Origin: Tetrahymena thermophila SB210
Taxonomy: Eukaryota; Ciliophora; Oligohymenophorea; Hymenostomatida; Tetrahymenidae
DNA length: 64,000 bases
Assembly: GCF_000189635.1 (NCBI RefSeq)
Contig: NW_002476368.1
Coordinates: 558,001-622,000 of the forward strand
Direction of reading: 5' to 3'
Shown here: positions 26,501 to 40,800 of the stretch, piece by piece
Numbering within the stretch: position 1 is the first letter of the stretch
How the letters are laid out: the number at the start of each line of letters is the position of its first letter
The notes under the pieces: model-generated
The model's input: the letters and a program-made list of their open reading frames with translations, nothing else
What the model was told of the DNA's origin: nothing
Databases searched by the model: none
Translations under genes and position numbers: made by a program

Positions 26501-29500
26501 GATTAAAAGTGTCTAAACTATAAATAAAAGCCTAACCAAATCTAATTAATGATGAAGTAGCTATTATATGATTGTATGGTTCAATATAAAGTATTTTAAA
26601 AATATTTCCTGTTCCTCCACCTGGAATGATTGTTGCCAAAGATGCAAAAGTAACTCTATCTAGAACTTATATATCTTTAATTAAAAATTAAAAATATTTA
26701 ACCTGATAATAAACTTATTAATTTTCAAACATATAAAACAAAAATGAAAATCTTAGTAGGAAAATTAAAAATTTTATTATTTTATCTTAAAAAAAATAAA
26801 TTTATTTGAAAAAAATCGTTTTAGATATTTTTCTTAAGATTAATACAATAATGTTTTTTTAATTTTAAATAATATTGAAAAAAAAAAATTTAAAAGAAAA
26901 AAAAATTTACATGTTTGGCACACAATTATCATCCTTTTTCCAAAGAATTTCAGATCAGTTACTTAAAGTAAACTAGTGTAGAGTTTTTGCTTAAAATTTC
27001 CTTTAGTGCTGTATAAATTTACATCAACAGAGCAAACAATTAAATTTTGATTGAGCTCATCAACTCCAAAAATATAATCATTTTAGTATTTTGGCTTAAA
27101 TTAATAAGTTACTTAATTCTTTGATAGACTAAAAATCATTAATTATTTATTCTAAAGTTTGCAAATTAGTGAATCTTCAGTAGTTTAACAATTTAAAACA
27201 CTGAAATCCATCGTTAAGTGTTTTAAAATTTTTAAATTTAAATCTAATTAATTAACTGATTGACCATATGAAATGATTCTAATAGCTGAGTTGTTAGTTG
27301 GGTCATTATAAAGTAAAATATTAGAAATAATTGAAGAACCACTATCAAAATAAATAGTTTCTTATGAAGAAAAATCGTAAATAAATATTGTGAATTATTT
27401 ACAAATTATTACTTTTTGATATTACTCTAATACAAAATATTATATTATAGTATCGTCTGGGTAATTTTGAGAATTTATTGAATTAATAAATAGATTAGTG
27501 TTAATATCATAAATTTCTACTGAATTTTTTATTATTAGGAAAACTCCTAAAATATAACTCTAGTACACTTTTGAAATAAAATTTCCTTTATTTATAGATT
27601 ACTAATCTAACTAGTAAATGCTACTATAATAATCAAGTTAAATTAGTTTAGTAGCTACTGTGCCTAAATTATCTCCAAGGACAGCATATTTTTAGTCTTT
27701 TGTAAGAGTAAGTTTTGCATTAAGAATATTATTTGCAACAAGAAGATTTCTAAATGTATTAGCCTATCGAGACACATCAAATTCAAATTCACCTATAGCC
27801 TATATAATTCCGAAGCTCTAACCCATCTTCATTCTATATATTGTGCTTTAAGCAAACTGATCATAATATTTTGTTGGCGGAAATAATTAATTCATTGCAC
27901 TCACTTGATAGGCCAATAAAACCAGTTAAGTATCCTTGAATACCATATAGGATTCATATAGATATTAAGTTGATTTTTTTGATGTCAATCCACCAATCAC
28001 GTAGCCATTGTCCAACGGGTCAGCTACAAAGTTTAAATCTATAGCATTTGAAAGCTAAATACCCTAAACCTTTGAGAATTAAGATAAATCGTCATGGAGA
28101 AAGTACATAGTTTAGCTATTCATAAATAAAATAATTTCAAACAAAGCATTTAACTAAGTTTGGTTAGGGGGACTATAATTTTTTATTCTTAATAGCTAGA
28201 TTGTATCGTTGGGATAAGAAATTTATTTAGCTTAAGTTACTGTAAATTGTGTTAAATCTACTTTAGAATTAATTAAAATATTAGAATTTAATTGGATGAT
28301 AAGAATGTTATTTTATTAGTAAGATATTAAATTAATAATCCCAGGTATTTAAAAATCTAATGGTTATAAACTATTAGTATTTTGTTATATTATAAATAAT
28401 TGATTATTTATTAAAATTATTGCCAAATTATTTTAAACCGATACTTGCAGACCCTTATATTGGTTATTATTAAAGTTCCATTATTAAACGATTGTACAAG
28501 AATAAGTGTCAAAAATAAATACATTTTATTAAGTCAATATTATAATTGTTTGCTCATCATTTGTGTTGAATTAAACTATTTAATTATTCTAGCTACTAGG
28601 TAATAAAGTTCCACATATCAATCTGGCGTTAAATATATTTGCAAAATCCCAAATGTAAAGATTTCCAAGATTATTACTTGCTATAAGGAGTTAGCTTTGC
28701 TCTAAAATTAATACACTCTAAATCTATCCATTTATCTAAGGTAATCCCAAGCGAAAATTTTGGACCAAATATTCTTATTTTTCTAAAGAAATAGAAAAAT
28801 CAACTTAATCTAGTAATATTGACTAATAATCGATTCCTAGTATAAAAAGTCTAGACGCGAAATTTCCATCTTAAGTTTTAGGAAAATATGCCAACTATTT
28901 TGCATCATTAATTCCAACATTATATGTTAAAATTTGGCTAATTGATGCTAAAGAGTTTGTAAATTAGATTTATAGCTAAAGTACAAATTGTTTACTAGTC
29001 GCTTGCTCAATAGCTAAAATATAAATTTGATAATTATTTTATATTTAAAGAGATTATGCCATGTGTATTACTTGGTATTTAGTCAAGCTGAAGCTCTATG
29101 CAGTTTTAAAATTTTAGTCAAGGATAACGATTCCTGAATTAGTTAGAATAATTACATATTCCAGATTATTGTAATAAATTAAGTCAAATTTTATAATTAA
29201 ATCAGGTAAAATCTAAATTTTGCAGCTTTATTAGTCAATTATTGTAAGTTGTACAGAATTTTTATTTATTGCCAACATCAGATTTTAGTTTAAAAGTTTT
29301 TTTAATTAAATAAAATTACTTAGTGACGAGCATATAAATTGAGATTGTGTAAATTCGTTCAAACTGATTAAATATTAAGCACTTGAATAGATTTCTGTTA
29401 TTCTGATTTAGTTACTTAAGAATCTTACTATTAAGTTATCGAACCATTATACTGTTTCTTATGCGGTATATACAATTTTAAACTACTAACTAGAAGTAAT

Positions 29501-30250
29501 AGGCAAAAAAGTTGGGTAAATGATATGAGATTATATAGAGATAGTGAAAATTTCGCTATAGAGACCTATAGATATTATTACTAAATTACTAACATTTACA
29601 AGTTCTATTTTATCAATATTATCTCTCAACTAGTTAAAAAAGCATAAGGGATATAATTTATTTGTAGATATGTCCCAGCTCCTTATACTTTAATCTTTTT
29701 AAGACATGACTATTAACTAATCTTTAAAAACAGCATATTCTATGATATTATTATCAATTTAAAGACTTTGCTAAAATACCCCATCAACCCTAGTCATTTG
29801 TAGAAGAATTATCTGATGAAAAATAAGAATATATTAGCTTTAATATGAATAGATTGCAGTGATTAAATCACCTTGGTTTAAGTTCGATTAAGTCATAAAA
29901 TTTAGTGAGCAATGCTAAAATTTAGTACAAATATTTTGCTATTAGTTATGATAGTAGTTATTATCACATATAGCTACACATATTTGATTTTAGGGGTCTA
30001 AGTTACCATTTTGATCAAATTTAGACTAAAGAAAAAATCCATATTCGCAATTTTGATAAACACATAGATTACTTGCCTAGTTTAAAATAAACCCATCCTA
30101 ACACTATTTGCATTGTAGTTTGCTATTTCGCTAAATACATCCATCTGAATTCTGGCAACTCACTAAAATATGAAAAATGATGAAAATTACAATCTTTTTT
30201 GTAAATTTTTAAATCAAAATCTTGCTATCTATATGACTATTAATACTCAT
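20594..30250 (-). CDS. Paralogue C: giant propeller/beta-helix multi-TM surface protein
   Basis: Minus-strand exons are 30250-26911, 26674-21293 and 21024-20594. The introns are 236 and 268 nt, both phase 1, and the 9153-nt sum gives 3050 aa. The N-terminus is longer and more polar than in A, B and D before the hydrophobic signal core (KKIVIFIIFHILVSC). Cys-rich module: CKQCQDGF and CDNNYYHNQQQNIC. Beta-helix rungs include GSGGGIYIS, NGGGIQLD and ALIGGGIRF. The second Cys module has KDGYWRS and NIGPLCEECDYFGEVW. The membrane domain contains QSLSCRQIG and KYGFYYSEFK...YYYWEFVR. The tail of roughly 200 residues is rich in Q, N and S. Acting as a cell-surface or vacuolar membrane protein is an inference from topology; no catalytic motif was seen. 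Confidence 0.85.
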
Positions 30251-32585
30251 TAATAATGCTTTTTATACTTATTCTTTTAACAATAAGAAAAACTAAATGA
30301 ATTATTTATTTATCTATCTTCTTAATCAATATTTATCTAATGAGTTATTTTGTTATAAATCAATTCACTCTACAATATGAACATAAAACAAAACCATCAA
30401 ATTTAAATTAACCAAATTATTATTTTTCTCTAAGTAATGAAGACCTAACCAATAATTTCTAATATAATCACATGGCATTACAGCTACTCTATTAATAAGG
30501 AATATTAACTCCACTTTTAAATTCACACACTCTGCTATTTAATATTTGAAATTGTATTAAAAATTGAAGTATTTTTAAAAAAACATCATTTTTTGTAAAG
30601 AATAAAAAAATCCTTATAAACGACAAACGGACTGCAAAAGATAATTAAAGCTTAAATTTTATTTAAAACTAAATATCAAATATTCAAACATATTTATTTT
30701 GAAAATATTGTTATAATGTGAAATATATTTTCAAAATATTTATTTTTATATTTATTCCTCACTACTTTATTTTAAAAAATTATGTAATAATAAATACAGT
30801 ATATTTTCATGTTTTTATGATCAGTATATAGTATATTTATACAACTTTAATTTTATTAATTTATTGATTGCTTTTCCTACTTAGTCTTTAAGCAATTAAA
30901 ATAAATGGAAACTAAGTTTTTATATATTAAAAAAAATAAATATAAATTAATTTGTCATTTACATATTACTAAAAATAAATTTTCGCATTATTAAATTATT
31001 ATAAAATTAATAAAAAGTTTATTAATTAATAACGTCACCTTATTTTTTAAAAGATCATAAATAAATTGTGTTACAGAAATAATTATTTTGATAAATTTTA
31101 CTCATATTCAATAATAATTCAGTATTCTAAATATTTTTAACATGAAAGTACTTTACCCAAAAGTATATCTTTCAAAATTAACAATTCTAAATGATCTAGA
31201 TCTTAAAATGTATATAGTTGAGAGATATTTACAAACTATAAATTAATCTAAACAAAATATTACAAATTATACAGACTTCTCAATATTATCTTTAATATAT
31301 GATTAAATAAACAAAAAAGTATATAACTTTAATTATTTTTACTTCCCCAAATAATTTTAGATTATATTTACAAATAACAACACTTGCTAATAAAATAGGT
31401 TGTTTTTAAGTTTGTTTGAATAATATATTCATATAATTTATCTTTTTTACATTTTTTAATAAACATATGTAAAAATAAAAGAAAAACCTATTGGTATAAA
31501 CAAATTATCTAATATTTAAGCTCTAAAATATTAAAAAATTGCAAACTATTTTTTTAAGATACTTAAAAAATAATTTTTTATTGAAATTTATTAATTTTAC
31601 ATAAAAAATTTTAATTCTACTCTATAAATATTAATTGAATAAAATTTTTAACATTTTTTTCGGTAAAATGATAAAATAAAATCTTTCTAACAACTATTTT
31701 ATTAAAAATAATTTATTATTACTAAATATCTTTTATCTTAATCTATTTATTTTTTATCTTCATAATGCAAATTAAAAAAATATTTTGTAATTACTAAAAT
31801 TTTTTTTGTATTCTTTGCTCTTTTTGTTTTAATATTGGCCTTATTTAAATAATTTAAATATATACCTCATTTAAAATTTAATAATTATATTTCCTCTATA
31901 ATATAAAAATATGCCTGATCAGTGCTTTGAATGCTAATTTTAATTTTAAAAATTTAGGTAACAATCTGATTTTCTTGAATTTCATTAAAATTTGTATATT
32001 TTTTAGAAATAATTTGAAATTAAATCTTATATTTAAACCTGTACTAATTAATACGATCAGAAAATTTTTGGATTATTATTAATTTTCATAATTAATTCTT
32101 ATGTCTATTTTAAAATTTTTAAGATATAATACTTTCTGAAATATTAATAAAAAGTATAATGAAAAGAATTAATTATTAATTTAGTATCAAATATAAATCT
32201 AAATAAATCTTATTTAAAAATATTTAGTGAACTAAAGATATGGAATATTTATTGTGAACTTTTATAAAAAAACTAATTAAAATTATTATTATAATTAAAT
32301 TTTAAAATATTATTTTGAATACTTTTTATTTTATTGCTTAATATAAATATATGATATTATTTCATATACTTAATTGGGAAAAAAATAGACAAATTAATCA
32401 TTAATTTTATGATTAGGCTTCTCTAGTAAAAAGACACTTCATCTGATCAAATGTCATTATGTGATTTAATTTTTCTAATTAGGAGATACTTCATTTATTT
32501 ATATAATAGTTGAATCTGTATAAAAAAATAAAATTATGTTTTTGTAATTATAATTTTTAAATTTAAATTAAAAATAAGTAATAAC
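30251..32585. other. Divergent intergenic region between paralogue C and the ABC transporter
   Basis: 2.3 kb of very AT-rich DNA between two divergently transcribed genes, so it should hold both promoters. Apart from one weak open frame at 31142-31918 I see nothing coding. No tRNA or tandem repeat was recognised. Confidence 0.55.
31142..31918 (+). CDS. Doubtful ORF of 258 codons
   Basis: This frame is open from ATG to TGA only when TAA and TAG are read as glutamine. It begins MKVLYPKVYLSKLTILNDL and ends with a hydrophobic stretch (about residues 218-237) that could be one membrane segment. Composition is dominated by I, F, Y, K, N and Q, as expected from random AT-rich DNA, and no family is recognised. 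With TGA as the only stop, frames of this length can occur by chance. I list it only as a possibility. Confidence 0.2.
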
Positions 32586-35500
32586 ATGGTTAAAAATAAA
32601 AATCAAGACAAAGAAAAAAGTGATTATTTTTAGTCTCATAACATTTTCTTTTCAAAAATTTCAAAATTCATCAATAAATGTAATCATTTGAATGAGGAGA
32701 AATATATATAAAATGAAGATGTAGACCAATTTATTGCTTAAAATACAAATGTTCAATCTCAAATTGAGCAATTAGAAGAATATCTATAATAAAATAAGAT
32801 GGAGTTTCAAGAAACAAAATTTAATTTGCTTAAAGTGTATCTATATATGACTGGGTTACCTCTCTTGAAAGGCTTTATTTTGTAAATGACTAATGAATTA
32901 CAATCAGCTTTAGGAATTTTCCTCCTTGATATGATTACTAACTAATTTAAGAAATTTAGCTAAACTGACAGAGAAAAATTATAAATTTCTTTAGTTTTAA
33001 TTGCTATAGTGGTTAATTACACAGTTAAAAATTTTGCTCATGTTTAATTTGAGTGGATTAAATTTAGATGGAATGCATTATGTAGAACTACTTTGTAATA
33101 TTTAGTGTATAAGAAGTCCCAAAAGGTTCTGAGTTTTTCTAAAGCTAATTCTGAAGTAGTAGATGAAAAATAATAAAATGAAGAAAGCGAATAAAGCTTA
33201 AAAAATATAGATAGTATCTCTTTTGAAAACAATAACCCAGATATTAATAATTTGCTAACAACTGATGTAGAAGGTTCTTTAGATATGTTTTGGGGTATTA
33301 ACTAAACAGTTGGAAGTCTATTAGTTATATTTACAACTTTGATCTACATTTACTCTAAAGTAGGTTTCTATGTGATCTATGGAGTAGCGATGTTGCTTTT
33401 TTCAATTCTTTTTAGTATTGTTATGGGCTATCTAATTAGTGTAATTTATTAAAATTATAGAAAAATACAAATATTTTAATTCATAATCTATCTTATTTAA
33501 TTTAAAAAGAGAACAATAAGCAAAATGAGTATGTTTAAAGATTAAAGGGTATCCATGAGTAAAGATGTTGTAGAAGGCATAAAAAATATAAAATTTTTAG
33601 GCTGGGAAAATATTTTCTCCTAAAAGCTCAAAGAGTTAAGAAAGAAAGAATTCAAATAAATATCTTTTGTTAGAATTTTAGATGGTTTATAGACAACTTT
33701 TTTCATTAGTTCATCATATTTTCTTTTATATATTTTGATATCATCATTTGTAGATGATGGTAATAACTTATCAGATACAAATGTTTTTACAATAATAGCT
33801 TTGTTTGGAAATTTAGCTCATCCAATAGGAATGATTCCATTTTCAATTAGGTGTATCTCAAAATCAAGAATTTCTTTTATTAGGATTCAAAATTTTTTAA
33901 ATTTAAAAGAAATAAATAACACCAGAGGTAAAAATTAATTATTTAAATATTTTTTCTAAAAAATTATTATGAAAAGTCTAAACTTAAATTACAGAATCTT
34001 CACAATCCTAACAAGCGATACTCATTAAAAATGGTTAATTTTAATGGCCTGATTTAGAAAGAAAACATAATTTACCTAAAACCGATACCAAATAAACAAA
34101 TCAAAACTATTAGTCATAATCAACCTTGATAAAGTCTAAAACATCGTTCGATATTTTCTAACTATAAATAGAAAATTTAAAAGTGAGCAAAGGCACTTTA
34201 AATTTTGTAATAGGCAAAATAGGTAAACTTTAACTACTATTTTGATTATATTTATCTAATTATTTGATAATTTAGGTTCAGGTAAAACAGCTTTACTGCT
34301 TGCCATATTAAATGAAATGGAGTAAATATCAGATGCAAGATAATCAGGAGTAGATAAAGCAATCAAATGTGAAGGAGAAAAATAAACTTAAGTTTATGTT
34401 TATGGAAGTATTGCCTATGTAAGCTAAAACCACTGGCTTTAAACTTAAACGATATAAGAGAATATTTTATTTGGAAAACCATATGAAGAGGGATTGTATA
34501 ACAAGTGCTTGGAGCTATGCTGTCTCTAAACGGATTTTTCAAACTTTTTAAAAGGAGATTAAAAGTTTGTTTCATCTGATGGTAGCAATTTAAGTGGTGG
34601 GTAGAGATAAAGAATTTCCTTATGTAGAGCATTATACCAAGAAAAAGATATTTATTTACTTGATGATATTTTTAGCTCACTAGATATTCATGTTGCATAA
34701 TATATCTTCTAAAATGCAATTGTTGACTACCTAATCAAATAAAAGAAGAAAACAGTAATACTAACAACTAGCAATTATGGATTTATTTCAAACTAATATG
34801 CTGTTGATTTTTAAGTTTTATACTTAAATGAAGGAAATTTAATCTAAAAAGAGTAAGATATCTAAAATTACATTTTTTAGACTGAAATAAACTAAATAAA
34901 GCATACAGAAAATAATATAAGTATTAAATAATCTAATGTAATTAAAGATAAAAATTCTATCCAACTCCACAATGATAAAAACGATTTCATAGATTAATCA
35001 GCTGAAAATTTTTTAAAAACTCAAGGAAATATTGAACATGTTCAAAATTCTCCTTATTTTGAGGGTTAATTAAAGTAAATTAATCTAAAATAAGATCAAG
35101 AAGAAACTAAGAAGTTTAGTGATGAGGAATAAGAATAAAAAGAAAATGAAACTATTAAATTAGAAACTCTAATGACATATCTAAAAAGCTAAAACCTCAT
35201 ACTACTATTTTTACTATTTTTATCTTATGGTTTAGTAGAGGCTACAACTTTGCTAATAGATAGTTGGTTAAAAGATTAATTAACATTTAAAGACATTTAA
35301 CAATCTAAATTTTTAATTATTAACTAATGGTTTTCTAGTTTTTCTAAAACTCTTTAATTTCTAACTATAGTGCAGCTAATATTTACTTTAGTTTCATAGA
35401 CATTTTTTGTTATAACTTCTTTGCTTAGTTCTTAAAGAATTTTTAATAGACTAAACAATGCTATTATGTTTAGCAAATCAGTTTTCTTTGATAAAACTCC

Positions 35501-37057
35501 TGTAGGACATATAATTACTAGATTATCAAGTGATATGAATACTGTAGATGACTCTCTACCTTATTTTTTTATAAAATCTGTTACATTACTTGCTTATGCA
35601 GTTGGGTAAGTTAATAAATTTAATTATGTCTAATTTCATTATTTCAATTAATAGGTATTCAGTAGGCATATCGATACAAATTCCTGAGATGAGTATTTTC
35701 TTTCTTCAAGCCTTTTTAATCTCCTATTCAATATCAAAGCTTTATAGATGTGCTAATAGGTAAATAAAAAGATTAAATTAGATAAATGAAGGGGATTATT
35801 AAAGTCATATTTCAGAATCCTGTAAAGGCGTAGTAGTAGTTAGATCAATGCAAAAGTAAAGTTATATGATTTAGATGTATATTTAAAAGCTTTCAAAAAG
35901 CATTAATACATTTATTCTTTCACTTTCAATGGAGATGTGGATGTTTGTTAGACTTTATACTTTTACTAATATAGTTTAATTAATAGCTGTTTTAAGAATA
36001 ATTTACTCTATATATACTGAAGAGCAAGCAGACTAAAATATGATAATATAATGTCTATCATATATTATACTTTTTAGTGGATCTATTTGTGATTTGGTAA
36101 ATTATTCTTGTATGTTTGAATAAGAATTAATAAGTGTTGAAAGAATTAGATAGTATTTTAGTAACAAATAGGAGAAATTAGATCAATCAATTTAAAATGA
36201 TTAAATATTGAATGATAATGATAAATCTATTGAAGATAAATAGTATTCTATCATTTTTAAAAATGTTAGCTTAACTTATGAGTAAATAAAATAAGATAAC
36301 ATTTCCAGCATAGAATATGCCCTTAACGATTTTAGCTTAAAAATTAAAAGAGGAGAAAAAATTGCTATTTGTGGGAGAACAGGCTCAGGTAAAACATCCA
36401 TCCTAAATTGCTTGTTCAGATTATATGATTATTAATAAGGATCAATTTTTATAGACAACTAAAATATTCTTAGTATGTCATTAAAATAATTAAGAAGCAA
36501 AATGTCTGTTATACCATAGTTTGGTTTTTTATATAATTCATCTTTAAGAAATAACATAGATCCTATTTAAGAAAAATCTGATCAATAAATCCAAGATTTT
36601 ATTTCATATGTTTACAAGTAGTCTGCTTAACAAGAATAAAAGTAAAATTTTTTTTAATTTTAATTTTTACCTTAATTAATTTCAATAAATAAGTCAATAC
36701 TTCGATAACTTAAACCTAGAGATTTAAGATGGAGGAAAAAATCTATCAAATGGATAGAAGTAAATAATTAATTTCGTTAGAGCCACATTAAGAGATTCTG
36801 AAATAATATGTCTAGATGAAGCTACCTCTAATATGGATCCAAGTACTGATAAATTGATTCACACAAAATTATTTGAAATTAGTTAAGAAAAAACACTATT
36901 AGTAATAACTCATAGATTAGAAAACATATAAAAATACGATAGAATTATTGTACTTAACTAAGGAAAAATAGTTGAATCTGGAAATTATGGTGATTTAATA
37001 AAAATAAAAGGAGGATTTTTTAATAAACTCTTATTGTAAAATTTAAGCAACTAATGA
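32586..37057 (+). CDS. ABC transporter, subfamily C (MRP-like)
   Basis: Five exons: 32586-33927, 33995-34222, 34276-35605, 35655-36641 and 36694-37057. The phases close to 4251 nt, or 1416 aa. The layout is TMD1-NBD1-TMD2-NBD2, which is typical of ABCC full transporters without an N-terminal TMD0. TMD1 carries the family-typical MFKDQRV...VVEGIKNIKFLGWE. NBD1 has Walker A GSGKTALL (about 524), the Q-loop region AYVSQNHWLQ, signature LSGGQRQR (about 628) and Walker B IYLLDDIFSSLD. The H-loop position reads ILTTSNY without histidine. NBD2 has GRTGSGKTSIL (about 1206), VIPQFGFL, LSNGQKQ (about 1311), IICLDEATSNMD and a normal LLVITHR. It probably exports organic anions or conjugates across a membrane; the substrate cannot be read from sequence. 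A 69-nt segment (GTAATT...AAAAAG, about 33440-33509) could be an additional in-frame intron. Confidence 0.93.
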
Positions 37058-37282
37058 ATAAAAAGCTTGATTGAAATTATAAAATTTATTTTTTTTATGT
37101 AAAGAATTTTATTTGCTCATTTAGTAAATTATTAATACATTATTTAAATCAATATTATTTTATTTTTAACATTTACTTTTATTCTCAAAATTATTTTAAA
37201 AACTTTAGACATTATCATCAATCAATCAAGATAAATAAAAAGTATAAATGTATTTGGTAATTTCAAACTAATCTTTAAGAAA

Positions 37283-37354
37283 TCCGAGATAGTATAGTGG
37301 TTAGTATTCCTGCCTGTCACGCAGGAGACCCGGGTTCAATTCCCGGTCTCGGAG
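37283..37354 (+). tRNA. tRNA-Asp (anticodon GUC)
   Basis: A 72-nt cloverleaf with a 7-bp acceptor (TCCGAGA with TCTCGGA) and G discriminator. The anticodon arm CCTGC-CTGTCAC-GCAGG gives anticodon GTC at 37316-37318. The T arm is CCGGG-TTCAATT-CCCGG. No intron and no encoded CCA. The far higher GC content than the flanks supports a functional gene. Confidence 0.97.
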
Positions 37355-37355
37355 C

Positions 37356-37361
37356 TTTTTT
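37356..37361 (+). terminator. RNA polymerase III oligo-T terminator
   Basis: A run of six T residues starts two bases after the tRNA-Asp 3' end, the usual Pol III stop signal. Confidence 0.75.
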
Positions 37362-37846
37362 GTAATAAATATTATCTTTTCAAAAATAATTGATTTATTT
37401 ATTAAAACTAAAATAAATAAGTTATATCAATAAAATAATATTAATTAAAAATTAGATTTAATTATTTTGATTAGATGAAAAATAATAAAGTAGATGTTTT
37501 AAAAATTACATAAAAAGTTTTTAGTTTAAATTAAGAAGAGCAAATTGAATTATTAATATTAATAATTATGAAAATTACTTTTATAATAAATATATAAATA
37601 TAAATTTCCTTTTTTTAATTTAATAATAATTTTTTAATTTTAAATTCTAAATATAAAATTTAATATATATTGCAGTTTTATTGATTTTTTGATTGATAAA
37701 ATATAAGAATTACATATTAAATAATACTAAAAATATATAAGTAAAGCTTAGAAAACAATTTTAAATTTCAAATTATTTAAGCTAATAATTTTTTAAATTT
37801 TTGATATTTTTTTAAATAAATTTATTTCACAACTATAAAAAGTGTG

Positions 37847-40800
37847 TCATCTTTTTTCAAAATTAAAGTTTTCAACTGAGTTATTTTCACTAAATATTGA
37901 TTTGCTCTCCTTGTGGTTCCTTTTATCTGAGAAAATAATAGTTGATGCCACATAAGGAATTTAACAGTTATTTGTTTTAGTATCTCCTTCTGTAGAATCA
38001 ATAGTTTCTACTATCGGAGGTAATGAGTCTTTAAAAATTAAGGTCTTTGGCTAAAGTTTCTTGCACAATTGTGTATTTAATTACTTTACTCCAAATTTAT
38101 TCTAACTTATTAAACTATCAGGAGATTCATTATAAAAATCATTTTCTATTTCTAAAAAAATTAATAAATTAAAATAAATGTAATTTTTAAATTGTATGAT
38201 TACCTTTATTGGTATTTTAAGCAATTATTATAGGTTTTACTTTTAAAAGCTTATTGTTTTATTTTTTATAAGATTTTTTCAAGATTAAATGAATCTTTAT
38301 TTTTTTTTTGAGTATTTTCCATCTTTAATAAGTAGAGAATTGTACTCTCTTTTTTTTAATGAATTTTAAGTAGAATGATTTAGAACATATTCTTTCAATG
38401 ATCCATTTCAGAACTCTTCCAAAAATGTTAAACTCTGAATGTAACTTTTCATCAAATATCATATATAAGCAAGAGAAGACAAATGAGCAAAAGATTAAAT
38501 ATGTTAAAATACTTAATGCAAAAATATTGTATTACATATTTAATTTTGTCGTAATAATTAGGACTATTATAACTAAAATAGAGACTATTTCTGTTTTTTA
38601 TAGATCTTTATTCACAATAGGATTAAATTTCAAAGCCATTTTAATATAAATTAATAGGACAACTACTACTAGTAAACTGTAAAATGAAACAAAATCAATT
38701 AGTGTAAATATAAATACAATAGCTATTCTGATATACATTCTGATGAACTCCCAATAGTAGAATTTTTTATTATATTCTGAATAAAAATATCCATACTAAA
38801 ATTTTGTTTTGCAATAATCTAAAATATTTCTTTTTAATCTAAGTTAATACAAAATAATGAGAGGTATGCATATCCAAAAAGATAATATGGATATAGAATA
38901 TGGTATAGCAAATTACATGTATGTTGGGTTATTGCATTAAATAAGGTAATCAATTTTAGAATATTAATATTTTCCTAATTCAATACAACCAACTGCGTTT
39001 GTGAAATAGGTTATTTAACTAGGTTAGAATAAAACTATCATTAGATTAAATAAAGTTCTTTAATAGGTGCGTTATACATTAATAAGCTTTAACTTGAATA
39101 GCAATTTTACTACAAGAGAGACTATTATCATGCAAAAAAAAGGAAAAATTCCAAGAAGAAAAGAAATCAAATTAGTTCTTGAAATTCTGTTTCTTACTAA
39201 ACTATTTATCAGGCAATCTATAATGGATATGAAATAAAAAGTTGGCGACTGTAAAATAAAAAGTGAAGTATTTACTTAATTTGGAAATAATTTACGTGTT
39301 TCTATTATGTAAGATGTTAGTTGTAAATAGTTTATTAAAATTTTTAAGTAAAAGCTTGATTAATCCCTAAAACAACTTTTTGATACTGGCAGCAAATCTA
39401 ATTTTCTTAAGTAGAAGCATATTTAGTAATGAGTAAAACTATTTAAAAATATAATCATAGTCCAAAGACTATATAGAAGAATTATAGAAACAAGTATTGA
39501 AATCAGAATGAATGGAACGTATAGTTTATTGCATTTAACGCATTCATAATTGTTAAAATAAGAAATAGTGTAATGCTCTCCTCCCCAGACTTCACCAAAA
39601 GAATCACATGAAACACATAATGGGCCTACCATTCCTTCTAAACAGCTTTACTTAGTTTAGTAATTATGTACACAATTTGGTGGCTTATCTGAGCAATATA
39701 ATATATCATCATTTTCAAAATCACTTCTCCAATAACCTTCCTTTAGCTAAATTATATCAGCTTAACAAAATTTAGCTTCATCTGGGCAAGGGATGCACTT
39801 TTAATCAACTAATTAATCTTATATTTCTTTTTTTTAGTCTTTTAAGGAATAATAATTGTTTGGGCATTCAAAGCATCTGTAAATGTTTTAATTTTATTAT
39901 TGAACTATTTCTCCTTTTTTACAGCTTCTGTAGTTTATATCTATCAGTATTGGATTGAATTTATATGATAAAAAAGTATTATAAAACATATTTAATTTTG
40001 ATGAACCATTTGGAGATGAAACGATTTATATATTATCAAATGTATAGGATTTATTATTTTGATTATAATTTTAATATCCTAATTACGTGACTCCACTAAT
40101 AAGAGTATTAATATTGTCTTAGTTGACTATCTTTAATTAGATTTCTTATAATTCACTAATAATAATTTAAGGATATTTTTAATTTATCAATTCATTTTAA
40201 TTAAAACTGATAGATTCTCCAAACTCGTTTTCTAGGTTAATAGTAATCGAAATAAATGATCCACTATTTATATTATTAATTAAAAGTTTTCCTGAATATT
40301 TATCTTATAGTTGTTTATCTAGCTCAAATTATCTAAGAAATTAAAAATCTATTTTTTTGTTATTTTCTTTAATTTTAACTATACTAAATTTAGAAATGAT
40401 AGTAGCTATATCTTATCCATATATCTTAGCATTATTATTATTAATATTAGTTTAGAATTTTAATGAATGAGATAATTAAAAGAGATTATTATTTTATATC
40501 GAATTATATATTCTTACACCTCCTCCAATCAAAGCTTGGTTCTTAAAAATTTATGATTGCTTATCAAAAAATACATCACCATAAACTTCTTATAAAAAGA
40601 TTGCCCCTCCATTTGCATAAGCAACATTTGAATAAAATGTGCTATTTTATACACTTATACTCTTTGAATTTTAATTAACTGATAAAGCACCTCCATTTTC
40701 ATTTATATTTTAAAAAAACTATGATGATACTATATTTATAATTTAAGTCTATTACAAGAGGATATTGCATTCATTATCATAGAAATTTAAATTTTCTAAA

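Larger units (their letters stand above)
37058..37846. other. Convergent intergenic region with a tRNA
   Basis: Spacer between the 3' ends of the ABC transporter (plus) and paralogue D (minus). It contains the tRNA-Asp gene at 37283-37354 and otherwise only AT-rich sequence. Confidence 0.7.
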
